Shown here: positions 1-7,788 of the stretch, piece after piece
Layout of the letters: each line of letters starts with the position of its first letter
Numbering within the stretch: position 1 is the stretch's first letter
Assembly: GCA_001794945.1 (NCBI GenBank)
Contig: MGMJ01000002.1
Location: forward strand, 724-35,057
Direction of reading: 5' to 3'
Length of the DNA: 34,334 nt
DNA from: Chloroflexi bacterium GWC2_73_18
GTDB taxonomy: Bacteria; Chloroflexota; Limnocylindria; Limnocylindrales; CSP1-4
The notes under the pieces: generated by a model
Seen by the model: only the letters and a program-made list of their open reading frames with translations
Databases searched by the model: none
Told to the model about the DNA's origin: nothing
Translations under genes and position numbers: made by a program

Positions 1-50
1 CCGTTTGTCGCGCTGGGCAGAACGTCGGTCGGGCACGCCGTCCGGTCCCG

Positions 51-90
51 CCCGCGCTCCGCGGCCGGGCCCCGCGCTCCGCGGCCGGCC
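51..90. repeat. Tandem duplication, 2 x 20 bp
   Basis: Positions 51-70 and 71-90 are the same 20-bp GC-rich unit (begins cccgcgctcc), differing at one base near the end. It lies upstream of the aspartate kinase promoter in a non-coding stretch. No gene is supported in 1-135. Confidence 0.8.
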
Positions 91-120
91 CCCCTCCGGC
101 CGGGTCCGCCGAATCCCCTT

Positions 121-129
121 TGCTAGAAT
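121..129 (+). promoter_or_regulatory. Extended -10 promoter (TGCTAGAAT) of the ask-acc operon
   Basis: TGC followed by the -10-like hexamer TAGAAT (124-129). The hexamer ends 7 nt before the GTG start at 136, so the predicted transcription start coincides with the start codon. No convincing -35 box or Shine-Dalgarno is present, as expected for an extended -10, leaderless promoter. The same TGCTAnnnT motif recurs at 15673, 31972 (minus), 32051 and 34248. Confidence 0.6.
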
Positions 130-135
130 GCCCCG

Positions 136-1440
136 GTGTCACCATCCCCCCTCGTGGTCCAGAAGTTCGGCGGGTCGAGCCTGCGGGACGCGGACCGGAT
201 CAGCCACGTCGCCGACCGGATCGCCCGCGAGCGCGCGACGGGGGTCGATCTCGTCGTCGTCGTCTCGGCCATGGGCGACACCACCGACCAGCTGCTCGAC
301 CTGGCCGCCCGGATCACCCGCGACCCCGACCCGCGCGAGCTCGACCTCCTCCTCTCCACCGGCGAGCACATCAGCGGCACGCTCGTGGCGATGGCGCTCC
401 ACGCCCGCGGCGTCCCGGCCATCTCGCTGACCGGCGCGCAGGCGGGGATCCGCACCGACAGCGCCCACGGTCGGGCCCGCATCGCCAACGTCGACCCCTC
501 GCGCATCCGCGGCGAGCTCGATGCCGGGAAGACGGTGATCGTCGCCGGCTTCCAGGGGAGCACCGCGGACGACCACCTGGGGGCCGACATCACCACCCTC
601 GGACGCGGCGGCTCGGACACCACGACGGTCGCCCTCGCCGCGCGCCTGGAGGCCGACCGCTGCGAGATTTACACGGACGTCGAGGGCATCTTCACCGCCG
701 ACCCCCGGCTTGTCCGTGAGGCGCGCCTGCTGCCGGTGATCGGCTACGAGGAGATGCTCGAGCTGGCGCAGCAGGGCGCCCAGGTGATGCAGACGCGGGC
801 GGTCGAGCTGGGCTGGGTCAACGGCGTCGAGATCGCCGTCCGCAGCTCCTTCTCCGAGCACCCCGGCACCGTGATCAAGGAGGACCCCTTCGTGGAGCAG
901 CGCAACAAGGTGCGCGGCCTCGCCCACGACCGCAAGGTGGCGAAGGTGACGCTCGTCGCCGTCCCCGACCGGCCGGGGGTGGCGCACGCCGTCTTCGCGC
1001 CGCTGGCCGAGGCCGGCATCAACGTCGACATGATCGTGCAGAACGTGAGCCATGCGGGAACGACCGACCTCTCGTTCACGATCCCCGAGGCGGACCTGGC
1101 GAAGGCGAAGCGGCTGCTCGAGCCGGTCGTCCGCGGGCTCGGGGCGAAGGACCTGACGACCGATGCCGCGGTCGCCAAGATCAGCATCGTCGGGGCGGGG
1201 ATCCAGAACGCGCCCGGCTACGCGGCGCGGATGTTCGGGGCGCTCGCCGCCGCGGGCGTCAACATCGAGATGATCTCGACCTCGGAGATCCGCATCACCT
1301 GCATCATCAGCCGCGACGACCTGGAGCGGGCGGCCGTCGCCCTTCACCGTGCCTTCGAGCTGGAGCGGCCCGAGGCGATCGTCGAGCACCCCGCGCGACC
1401 GGTGGCGCGCCGCCGGGCGGCGGGCAGCCGCGCGTCGTGA
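136..1440 (+). CDS. lysC: Aspartate kinase
   Basis: Phosphorylates L-aspartate to aspartyl-phosphate, the entry to the lysine/diaminopimelate, threonine and methionine pathways in the cytoplasm. The 434-residue protein begins with the family signature KFGGSS (residues 10-15), carries the nucleotide-binding GRGGSDTTT segment (about 155-163), and ends in two ACT-type regulatory repeats (about 270-335 and 345-410; VPDRPGVA and the NIEMIST region), so feedback control by lysine and/or threonine is expected from the family. GTG at 136 is chosen because the conserved N-terminus starts there. It has no Shine-Dalgarno and sits 7 nt after a -10 box, suggesting leaderless translation. The basic tail after residue 415 is extra. 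The stop overlaps birA (GTGA). It is the first gene of an otherwise fatty-acid operon. Confidence 0.96.
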   Translation: MSPSPLVVQKFGGSSLRDADRISHVADRIARERATGVDLVVVVSAMGDTTDQLLDLAARITRDPDPRELDLLLSTGEHISGTLVAMALHARGVPAISLTGAQAGIRTDSAHGRARIANVDPSRIRGELDAGKTVIVAGFQGSTADDHLGADITTLGRGGSDTTTVALAARLEADRCEIYTDVEGIFTADPRLVREARLLPVIGYEEMLELAQQGAQVMQTRAVELGWVNGVEIAVRSSFSEHPGTVIKEDPFVEQRNKVRGLAHDRKVAKVTLVAVPDRPGVAHAVFAPLAEAGINVDMIVQNVSHAGTTDLSFTIPEADLAKAKRLLEPVVRGLGAKDLTTDAAVAKISIVGAGIQNAPGYAARMFGALAAAGVNIEMISTSEIRITCIISRDDLERAAVALHRAFELERPEAIVEHPARPVARRRAAGSRAS

Positions 1441-2231
1441 CGTTCCTCTCGCGCCTCGAGCGCTTCGGGAGCGTCGGCTCGACCAACGACGTCGTCGCGG
1501 GCTGGTTCGCCGAGGGGCAGCCGGAGGTCGCCGTCGCCGTCGCCGACACGCAGACGGCCGGGCGCGGCCGCGGCGGACGCTCCTGGGTCGCGCCACCGGG
1601 CGCCGCGCTCCTCCTCTCGGCGGGCTTCCGACCGGTCGATCTGCCGCCGGCGTTCTCCTGGCGGCTGGCCGGCGTCGTGGCGCTGGCGATGGCGGGGGCG
1701 GCCGAGTCGGTGGCTGGCCTTCCGCCTGGGGCGGTCGGACTGAAGTGGCCGAACGACCTCGTCGCCGACGCTTCCGACGGATCGCTGCGCAAGCTCGGCG
1801 GCCTGCTGACCGAGGCCGCCAGCGAGGGCGATCGGCTGGTGAGCGCGGTGGTCGGCATCGGCGTCGACGTCGACTGGCCGGCATCCGCCTTCCCGGCCGA
1901 GCTGGGCGGCTCGATGACGAGCCTACGCGAGCTGGCCGGCGATGCCGTCGATCGCGAGGCGCTCCTCCACGCCTTCCTGGCCAGGCTCGAGCCCGCCTAC
2001 ACGGGGTTGCGGCGGGGCGGCTTCGACGCGGACAGCTGGCTGGCGCGGCAGTGGACGACCGGGCGCGAGCTGCGCGTGGAGACCTCCGGCCGCACGGTCG
2101 AGGGGCGCGGCGCTGGCGTGGACCCGGAACGCGGGACGCTCCTCGTCGCCACGGCGACCGGGACCGTCGAGGTCGCCTCCGGCGAGGTCGTCGCCTGCCG
2201 CATCCGCGGCGCCGTGGCGGCGCGGGTGTAA
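1437..2231 (+). CDS. birA: Biotin-[acetyl-CoA-carboxylase] ligase
   Basis: Activates biotin as biotinyl-AMP and transfers it to the BCCP lysine. The 264-residue protein shows the biotin/AMP-binding signature GRGRGGRSWVAP (about 40-51), the KWPNDLV catalytic segment (about 103-109) with a following KLGGLL, and a small C-terminal SH3-like domain. It lacks the N-terminal helix-turn-helix of E. coli BirA, so it is a monofunctional ligase rather than a repressor. GTG at 1437 overlaps the aspartate kinase stop (GTGA). Its obvious substrate is the AccB encoded at 9790-10293; the BCCP-like protein at 5263-5868 has no acceptor lysine. Confidence 0.95.
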   Translation: MTFLSRLERFGSVGSTNDVVAGWFAEGQPEVAVAVADTQTAGRGRGGRSWVAPPGAALLLSAGFRPVDLPPAFSWRLAGVVALAMAGAAESVAGLPPGAVGLKWPNDLVADASDGSLRKLGGLLTEAASEGDRLVSAVVGIGVDVDWPASAFPAELGGSMTSLRELAGDAVDREALLHAFLARLEPAYTGLRRGGFDADSWLARQWTTGRELRVETSGRTVEGRGAGVDPERGTLLVATATGTVEVASGEVVACRIRGAVAARV

Positions 2232-2247
2232 CGGAGGGCGCGTGCCG

Positions 2248-2865
2248 GTGTTTGGAAGGATGAGGAGAGGCGCCCCGGCCGACCGGATCGCGGTCTATGA
2301 CACGGACCGCGCAGCCGTGCGGGCGGCGGGCCGCGATCCGCGGCAGTTCGAGGCGCTCTACCGCAAGTACCTGCCGCAGGTGTACAGCTTCGCCTTCTAC
2401 GAGCTTGGCAACCACCACGACGCCGAGGACGTGACCGAGCGCACGTTCCTCTCGGCGCTGGCCGCCCTGCCGCGCTTCGAGGAGCGCGGCGACGGGCCGA
2501 GCACGTTCCGGGTCTGGCTCTTCCGCATCGCCCGCAACGCCATCAGCAACCACCGGCGGAGCCTGGCGCGCCGCCGCGAGGCGCCCGCCGAGCTGGCCGA
2601 CGCGCTGCCGGCGCCGCTCGACCCGGAGCACCTGGCGGCGGAGCGGGAGTCGGTCGCCCGCGCCTGGGCGGCGGTGGCGCGCCTGCCGGCCGACCGTCGG
2701 CGGGCGCTGATCCTGCGCTTCGTCGAGGAGATGTCCACGGCCGAGATCGCGCGGGTGATGGAGCGCTCCGAGGGCGCCGTCCGGGTGCTGGTGCACCGGG
2801 CGCTGCGGACCGTCGCACGGGAACTGGGCGCGCGGCGCGAGGGCGACGCGAGGCAGCGCCGATGA
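2248..2865 (+). CDS. RNA polymerase sigma factor, ECF-like sigma-70 family
   Basis: About 205 residues with sigma region 2 (FEALYRKYLPQVYSFAFY..., DAEDVTERTFLSAL, then FRVWLFRIARNAISNHRR) and region 4 (LPADRRRALILRF, then EMSTAEIARVMERSEGAVRVLVHRALR, a helix-turn-helix). Regions 1 and 3 are absent, as in ECF factors. The start is uncertain. GGAGGG at 2233-2238 is 9 nt before GTG 2248; GTG 2242 and ATG 2260 are alternatives in the same frame. The stop overlaps the next start (ATGA), so sigma and the small membrane protein are translationally coupled. An alternative sigma factor embedded between birA and accDA suggests it responds to, or controls, envelope lipid supply; that is inference. Confidence 0.92.
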   Translation: MFGRMRRGAPADRIAVYDTDRAAVRAAGRDPRQFEALYRKYLPQVYSFAFYELGNHHDAEDVTERTFLSALAALPRFEERGDGPSTFRVWLFRIARNAISNHRRSLARRREAPAELADALPAPLDPEHLAAERESVARAWAAVARLPADRRRALILRFVEEMSTAEIARVMERSEGAVRVLVHRALRTVARELGARREGDARQRR

Positions 2866-3371
2866 CCTTCGGCGAGACGCTCGCCGAGGCCTGGGGACCG
2901 CTGCGCGAGGACGCCATCCAGACCGACGCGTACCTCGAGATGCTGCTGGCGGGCGCCACGGCGGGAGCCGCGCCGACGGGCGACCTTCCGACGGTGGAGG
3001 GGACGGCGCTGATCGACCCCGCGCTCGTCGGGGCGGCGCGCGCGCTCCGCGACGCGCTCGTGCGGATCCACCCCAGCTTCCGCTTCGAGGAGCGGCTCGC
3101 CGGGCGCCTCCGCGCCGCCGTCGACGGCGTCGCCCTGCCGCGTGCGGCCGGCGACCCGATCCCGTTCCGTTCGAGACCGACTGACGCCGCACCGGGGCCG
3201 ATCCCGGGCGACGTCGTGGCGGTCGGCCGTCTGTCGGTCCTCGCGCCGTCGCTTCCCGAGCCGCTCGACCGTCTGCCGCGCCCGGTCCTGATCGGCGGTG
3301 CCATCGCCTCGGGCGTCTCGCTCGCCGGCGTCGCCCTCGTCGCCTGGCGGCGGCGGCCGGGGAGGCACTGA
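2862..3371 (+). CDS. Hypothetical single-pass membrane protein, candidate anti-sigma partner
   Basis: 169 residues, not recognised as a named family. The first roughly 140 residues look soluble (acidic N-terminus, then helical segments such as ALRDALVRIHPSFRFEERLAGRLRAA). A single hydrophobic segment (about 142-163, VLIGGAIASGVSLAGVALVAW) is followed by a short basic tail, giving an N-in topology by the positive-inside rule if the basic end is cytosolic-facing; orientation is uncertain. ATG overlaps the sigma stop and its own stop overlaps accDA (TGATG), so it is co-translated with both. Position next to an ECF sigma gene suggests an anti-sigma or sensor role, but no zinc-binding HxxxCxxC motif is visible. 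Confidence 0.8.
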   Translation: MTFGETLAEAWGPLREDAIQTDAYLEMLLAGATAGAAPTGDLPTVEGTALIDPALVGAARALRDALVRIHPSFRFEERLAGRLRAAVDGVALPRAAGDPIPFRSRPTDAAPGPIPGDVVAVGRLSVLAPSLPEPLDRLPRPVLIGGAIASGVSLAGVALVAWRRRPGRH

Positions 3372-5263
3372 TGCCGATCAAGCTCCCCTTCCTGCCGCGC
3401 GGCCGTGAGCTCCCCCGCGACCTGTGGACCAGGTGCCCCGGCTGCGAGGAGATGCTCTACAACAAGCACCTGGCGAAGGACCTCTGGGTCTGCGCGCGCT
3501 GCGGCCACCATTTCCGGTTGCGCGCCGAGATGCGCCTCGAGCTCCTCCTCGACCCGGGTTCCTTCGCCGAGCGCGACGCCGGCCTCGAGTCGGTCGACCC
3601 GCTCCACTTCGTCGATCTCCGTCCCTACCCCGAGCGGATCGCCTCGGCCCAGGCGAACACCGGCCTGCGCGATGGCGCCGTCTGGGGGATCGGCGCGATC
3701 GGCGGGACGCGGGTCGCCGTCTGTGTCATGGACTTCGCCTTCATGGGTGGATCGATGGGCTCGGTCGTCGGCGAGAAGGTGACCCGCGCCGTCGAGGCCG
3801 CACTGGCGGAGCGGATCCCGCTCGTGGTCGTCTCCGCCTCCGGCGGGGCGCGGATGCAGGAAGGGACGCTGGCCCTGATGCAGCTGGCCAAGACGTGCGG
3901 CGCGGTGGAGCGGCTGCGCGCCGCCGGCGTGCCCTACCTCTCGGTCATGACCGACCCCACGACCGGCGGCGTCTACGCCTCCTTCGCCGCGCTCGGCGAC
4001 GTCAACCTGGCGGAACCGAACGCGCTGATCGGGTTCGCCGGGGCGCGGGTCGCGGAGGGGACGATCGCCGAGGAGCTGCCGGCCGGATTCCAGCGCGCCG
4101 AGTTCCTGCTCGAGCGCGGCTTCGTGGACCGGGTGGTGCCGCGCGCGGAGCTCCGGCAGACGCTGGCGACGCTCCTCGGCCTGCTCCGGCCGCGACGCGT
4201 CGACGTCCCCGTGCCCGCCTCGTCGAACGGCTCGGCCTTTGCCGGCCGTGCCGACGCGGCGGCCGCGGCACCGGTCCTGCCGGCCGAGCGCGGCTCGGAG
4301 GAGGAGGTCTGGGAGCACGTCCAGAAGGCGCGCGACCTGCGTCGGCCGCATACCCGCGAGCTGGTCGAGGCGCTCGCCGATGCTTTCGTCGAGCTGCACG
4401 GCGATCGCCTGTTCCGCGACGACCCCGCCATCGTCGGCGGCCTCGCCCGGTTCGCCGGGCGTCCGGTCGTCGTGGTCGGGCATCAGAAGGGCGCCGACAC
4501 GTCGGCGAACATCCACCGCAACTTCGGCATGCCGCACCCGGAGGGCTACCGCAAGGCGCAGCGCCTCTTCGCCCTGGCCGAACGCTTCGGCCTCCCGGTC
4601 CTCACCTTCGTCGACACCCCGGGCGCCTTCCCCGGCCCGGCCTCCGAGGAGCGGAGCGTGGCCGAGGCGATCGCTCGCTCGATCGCGCAGCTCTCGGTCC
4701 TGCGGACGCCGATCGTGGTCGTGATCAGCGGCGAGGGCGGCTCCGGCGGCGCGCTGGCGATCGCCGTCGGGGACGTCGTCCTCGCCCTCGAGAACGCGAT
4801 CTACTCGGTGATCAGCCCGGAAGGCTGCGCCGCCATCCTGTGGCGCTCCAGGGACGCCTCGAAGACGGCGGCCGCGGCGATGCGCCTCACCGCCGGCGAA
4901 CAGCTGCTCCTCGGCGTCGTCGACGAGGTGATCCCGGAACCGTCCGGCGGGACGCGGTCCGACGACCAGGCGACGCTGCGACGGCTGCGCGAGTCGATCG
5001 GCGGCCATCTCGAGCGGCTCGAGCGGATGCCGGTGGAGTCGCTGCTCACCGAGCGCTACCGGCGCTACCGCGAGCTGGGGAGCTACCGCACCGTGGAGGG
5101 CGTCCCCGGCGTCACCGTGCCGGAGCGCCCGTCACTGGCCGACCGGATCCGCCAGCTCTTCGAGGTCGGCCGCGCCACGCTCGGGGTGCCGGAGGCGACC
5201 GCCGGGCGGCCCCAGCCGATCGAGGATGAGGAGTACGGCGCGCCGCTGCGGGAGGAGGTCTGA
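3371..5263 (+). CDS. accDA: Acetyl-CoA carboxylase carboxyltransferase, fused beta-alpha subunits
   Basis: Transfers the carboxyl group from carboxybiotin to acetyl-CoA, giving malonyl-CoA. The 630-residue chain joins what are two proteins in E. coli. The AccD half (about 1-285) has a zinc ribbon with Cys22, Cys25, Cys41 and Cys44 and the crotonase-like SASGGARMQEG and GGVYASFA motifs. After a linker (about 285-310) rich in Ala/Ser/Glu, the AccA half (about 310-600) has HGDRLFRDDPAIVGG, PEGYRKAQRLF, FVDTPGAFPG and the oxyanion motif GEGGSGGALA. GGGGAGG ends 5 nt before the ATG. Both ends overlap neighbours (TGATG). Such fusions occur in some Gram-positive and Chloroflexota-type bacteria; both halves look intact. 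Confidence 0.97.
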   Translation: MPIKLPFLPRGRELPRDLWTRCPGCEEMLYNKHLAKDLWVCARCGHHFRLRAEMRLELLLDPGSFAERDAGLESVDPLHFVDLRPYPERIASAQANTGLRDGAVWGIGAIGGTRVAVCVMDFAFMGGSMGSVVGEKVTRAVEAALAERIPLVVVSASGGARMQEGTLALMQLAKTCGAVERLRAAGVPYLSVMTDPTTGGVYASFAALGDVNLAEPNALIGFAGARVAEGTIAEELPAGFQRAEFLLERGFVDRVVPRAELRQTLATLLGLLRPRRVDVPVPASSNGSAFAGRADAAAAAPVLPAERGSEEEVWEHVQKARDLRRPHTRELVEALADAFVELHGDRLFRDDPAIVGGLARFAGRPVVVVGHQKGADTSANIHRNFGMPHPEGYRKAQRLFALAERFGLPVLTFVDTPGAFPGPASEERSVAEAIARSIAQLSVLRTPIVVVISGEGGSGGALAIAVGDVVLALENAIYSVISPEGCAAILWRSRDASKTAAAAMRLTAGEQLLLGVVDEVIPEPSGGTRSDDQATLRRLRESIGGHLERLERMPVESLLTERYRRYRELGSYRTVEGVPGVTVPERPSLADRIRQLFEVGRATLGVPEATAGRPQPIEDEEYGAPLREEV

Positions 5264-5868
5264 TGCCGCCGGAGCGACGCAGCGGGACGGATCGGCGGAG
5301 CAGCCTTGACCGCCGCGCCGCCCCGGCCACGACCGACCACGCCGCGATCCGCCGGATCTCCGAGGAGCTTCTGCCCGCACTGATGGCCCGCCTCACCGCC
5401 AGCTCGCTCGGCGAGCTCGAGGTGCGCCAGGGTGGCTGGCGCGTCCGCCTGCGCAAGCCGGTCCAGGAGGCCGTCGAGGAGGCACGCGCGGCGGAGCGCA
5501 CGAGCCAGCGGCCGGCCGTCGGGGGCGACGGAGCCCATGCCCCCCTGCGCGCGGTGGGGCCGGGCCCCGCCGGCGCCCCGCCCCGCCCCGCCGAGGCGCG
5601 CCGGGCCGTGGCCACATCGCCGGCGGTCGGCTTCTTCGCTCCCGACGAGGCGACCGGTGTCGGCACGCCGATCCGCGCCGGCGACACGCTCGGGCACGTC
5701 GAGGTGCTCGGCGTCCGCCAGGAGGTCGTCGCTCCGGTCGACGGGGTCGTCGGCCGCTACCTGGTCGAGGCGGGCCAGGCGGTCGAGTACGGCCAGGAGC
5801 TGATCCGCATCGAGCTGGCCGCGCCGGCCGGGAGCGGGGTCGCGCCGGCCGCGAGCGGGGCGGGCTAG
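5263..5868 (+). CDS. BCCP-like biotinyl-domain protein lacking the biotinylation lysine
   Basis: 201 residues with AccB architecture: an N-terminal helical/strand segment (about 28-66, including LGELEVRQGGWRVRLRKP, parallel to the same region of the AccB at 9790), a Pro/Ala linker (about 67-118), and a C-terminal biotinyl/lipoyl fold (about 119-184, ending VEYGQELIRIE). Where BCCPs have VEAMKM, this protein reads VEVLGV (146-151): the acceptor Lys is Gly150. The thumb loop is also shorter than in AccB. It therefore cannot be biotinylated by BirA at the usual place. It lies between accDA (TGATG overlap) and accC (2-nt gap), so it is made with the carboxylase. Plant BADC proteins, lysine-less BCCP homologues that dampen acetyl-CoA carboxylase, are the closest functional analogy; a structural scaffold role is the alternative. 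Confidence 0.85.
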   Translation: MPPERRSGTDRRSSLDRRAAPATTDHAAIRRISEELLPALMARLTASSLGELEVRQGGWRVRLRKPVQEAVEEARAAERTSQRPAVGGDGAHAPLRAVGPGPAGAPPRPAEARRAVATSPAVGFFAPDEATGVGTPIRAGDTLGHVEVLGVRQEVVAPVDGVVGRYLVEAGQAVEYGQELIRIELAAPAGSGVAPAASGAG

Positions 5869-5870
5869 CG

Positions 5871-7238
5871 ATGTTCGAGAAGGTCCTGATCGCCAACCGC
5901 GGCGAGATCGCCCTCCGCATCCTGCGCACCTGCCGGCGGCTCGGCATCGAGGCGGTCGTCGCCTACAGCGAAGCGGACCGCGACTCGCTGCCGGTCACGC
6001 TCGCCGACGAGGCGATCTGCATCGGTCCCGCCGAACCGCGCCGCAGCTACCTCTCCGCTCCGGCGATCCTCTCGGCCGCCGTGGTGACCGGCTGCGATGC
6101 GATCCACCCCGGCTACGGCTTCCTCTCCGAGTCGGAGACGTTCGCCGAGATGGTGCGCGCCCACGGGCTCGCCTTCATCGGGCCGCCGCCGGAGGTGCTC
6201 GAGCGCTTCGCCTCGAAGGAGCGGACGCGCCGGCTGCTGGCGCGCCACGGGCTGGTCACCATCCCCGGCTCGGAGGGAACGCTGCGCGACGACGAGCACG
6301 CCCTGGCCGAGGCCGAGCGGATCGGCTACCCGGTCCTCATCAAGCCGGCGGCCGGCGGGGGCGGCCGCGGCATGCGCATGGTCCGCTCGCCGCGCGAGCT
6401 GCAGAACGTCATCGAGGTCTGCCGGTCGGAGGCGCGATCGGCCTTCGGCGACGACTCGCTCTACCTGGAGAAGTGGCTCGAGGAGAACCGCCACATCGAG
6501 GTCCAGGTGGTGGTGGACCGCTACGGCAACGGCGTCCACGTCGGCGACCGCGACTGCTCGGTCCAGCGGCGCCACCAGAAGATCCTGGAGGAGGCGCCGA
6601 CGCCGGCGCTCTCCCCGGAGGCGCGCAGCGGCCTGGCCGAGGCGGCCGTCGGCGCCGCCGTGGCGGCCGGCTACGAGAACATCGGCACGCTCGAGTTCCT
6701 CGCCGACGAGGCCGGTGCCGTCTACTTCATCGAGATCAACTGCCGGATCCAGGTCGAGCACCCGCTCACCGAGATGCTGTCGGGGATCGACCTTGTCGCC
6801 GAGCAGATCCGCATCGCCGCCGGCGAGCCGCTCGGCTACACGCAGGCCGACGTCGAGCTGCGCGGCCACGCCATCGAGTTCCGCATCAACGCCGAGGACG
6901 TGGCCCACGACTTCCGCCCGCAGACCGGCCGCATCGAGAGCTGTCTCGCGCCGGGCGGACCGGGCGTGCGCGTCGACACCCATGTCTACCCGGGCTACGA
7001 GGTGCCGCCCTATTACGACTCGCTCCTCGGCAAGCTGATCGTCTGGGGCCCCGATCGCGCCACTGCCATCGCCCGCGGCCGGGCGGCGCTCGACGAGCTG
7101 CGCCTGGCCGGCGTCGCCACCAACGTCGCCTTCCACCGCGCCCTCCTCGATCACCCGGTCTTCATCGAGGGGCGCTTCACCACCAACCTCCTCGACCGCG
7201 TCGGCAGCGCGGCGTTCGCGGGGGCGGCCGGGCCGTGA
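5871..7238 (+). CDS. accC: Biotin carboxylase subunit of acetyl-CoA carboxylase
   Basis: ATP-dependent carboxylation of BCCP-bound biotin with bicarbonate. The 455-residue protein is full length for the family. It shows the N-terminal KVLIANRGEIALRI signature, HPGYGFLSE (79-87), the ATP-grasp glycine loop AGGGGRGMRM (161-170), HQKILEEAP with Lys238, and the catalytic stretch EINCRIQVEHP (289-299), where Cys replaces the more usual Thr next to the catalytic Arg293. The biotin-carboxylase C-terminal domain follows (RGHAIEFRINAED). ATG at 5871 is 2 nt after the preceding stop. Confidence 0.97.
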   Translation: MFEKVLIANRGEIALRILRTCRRLGIEAVVAYSEADRDSLPVTLADEAICIGPAEPRRSYLSAPAILSAAVVTGCDAIHPGYGFLSESETFAEMVRAHGLAFIGPPPEVLERFASKERTRRLLARHGLVTIPGSEGTLRDDEHALAEAERIGYPVLIKPAAGGGGRGMRMVRSPRELQNVIEVCRSEARSAFGDDSLYLEKWLEENRHIEVQVVVDRYGNGVHVGDRDCSVQRRHQKILEEAPTPALSPEARSGLAEAAVGAAVAAGYENIGTLEFLADEAGAVYFIEINCRIQVEHPLTEMLSGIDLVAEQIRIAAGEPLGYTQADVELRGHAIEFRINAEDVAHDFRPQTGRIESCLAPGGPGVRVDTHVYPGYEVPPYYDSLLGKLIVWGPDRATAIARGRAALDELRLAGVATNVAFHRALLDHPVFIEGRFTTNLLDRVGSAAFAGAAGP

Positions 7239-7259
7239 AGTGCGGTGGCCGGCCGGATG

Positions 7260-7275
7260 GGTGCAGCACTGCACC
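7260..7275. promoter_or_regulatory. Inverted repeat upstream of fabZ, candidate operator
   Basis: GGTGCAG-CA-CTGCACC, a perfect 7-bp dyad with a 2-bp centre, in the 94-bp accC-fabZ gap. This is the largest gap in the acc-fab operon, so a regulatory site or secondary promoter for the fab half is plausible. The 2-nt loop makes a repressor-binding dyad more likely than a transcript hairpin. No regulator gene is identified. Confidence 0.45.
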
Positions 7276-7332
7276 GATCCCGCCTCTGGCCGCGGGCGGC
7301 CCGTGGTTGTATCTGGAGGAGATCGTTCGCCC

Positions 7333-7788
7333 ATGACCGAGACCGTGCTGACGACCCGCGAGATCGAGACGCTCATCCCGCACCGCTGGCCGTTCCTGCT
7401 CGTCGACCGGATCGTGGAGTACGACCCGGCGGGCGGACGGATCGTCGGCGAGAAGGCGGTGACCGCGACCGAGTGGTTCATCGGGGGCCACTTCCCCGGG
7501 CGGCCGATCATGCCGGGCGTCCTGCAGGTCGAGGCGCTGGCCCAGACGATGGCCGTCTACGTCGCCCGGCAGGAGGGCTTCGGCGACCGGATCGGGCTCT
7601 TCGCCGGCATCGACGAGTGCCGCTTCAAGCGGATCGTGACGCCGGGCGACCGGCTCCGCCTCGAGGTGACAATGGAGCGCCTCGGCAAGCGGTTCGGCAA
7701 GGGGCGTGGCGTCGCCACCGTCGATGGCGAGGTCGCCTGCGAGACGGTCATCAGCTTCATCATCCCCGGGGAAGGGGCGCTTCCCTGA
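7333..7788 (+). CDS. fabZ: 3-hydroxyacyl-[acyl-carrier-protein] dehydratase
   Basis: Dehydrates 3-hydroxyacyl-ACP to trans-2-enoyl-ACP in fatty acid elongation. 151 residues, the usual hotdog-fold size, with IPHRWPFLLVDRI near the N-terminus and the active-site segment GGHFPGRPIMPGVLQVEAL (His about 53, Glu about 67). ATG 7333 is chosen over the upstream in-frame GTG at 7240 because GGAGGAG (7315-7321) lies 11 nt before it and the conserved N-terminus starts there. It ends in a TGATG overlap with the metallophosphoesterase. Confidence 0.96.
   Translation: MTETVLTTREIETLIPHRWPFLLVDRIVEYDPAGGRIVGEKAVTATEWFIGGHFPGRPIMPGVLQVEALAQTMAVYVARQEGFGDRIGLFAGIDECRFKRIVTPGDRLRLEVTMERLGKRFGKGRGVATVDGEVACETVISFIIPGEGALP

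Noticed and set aside
139-3381. 1080-codon open frame on the minus strand opposite ask, birA and sigma
   Set aside because: Low-complexity Arg/Pro/Gly/Ala composition with no domain; it is the antisense shadow expected in GC-rich genes on the other strand.
2543-5008. 821-codon minus-strand frame opposite accDA
   Set aside because: Asp/Arg/Gly-rich shadow sequence. The plus strand encodes a clear, intact AccDA.
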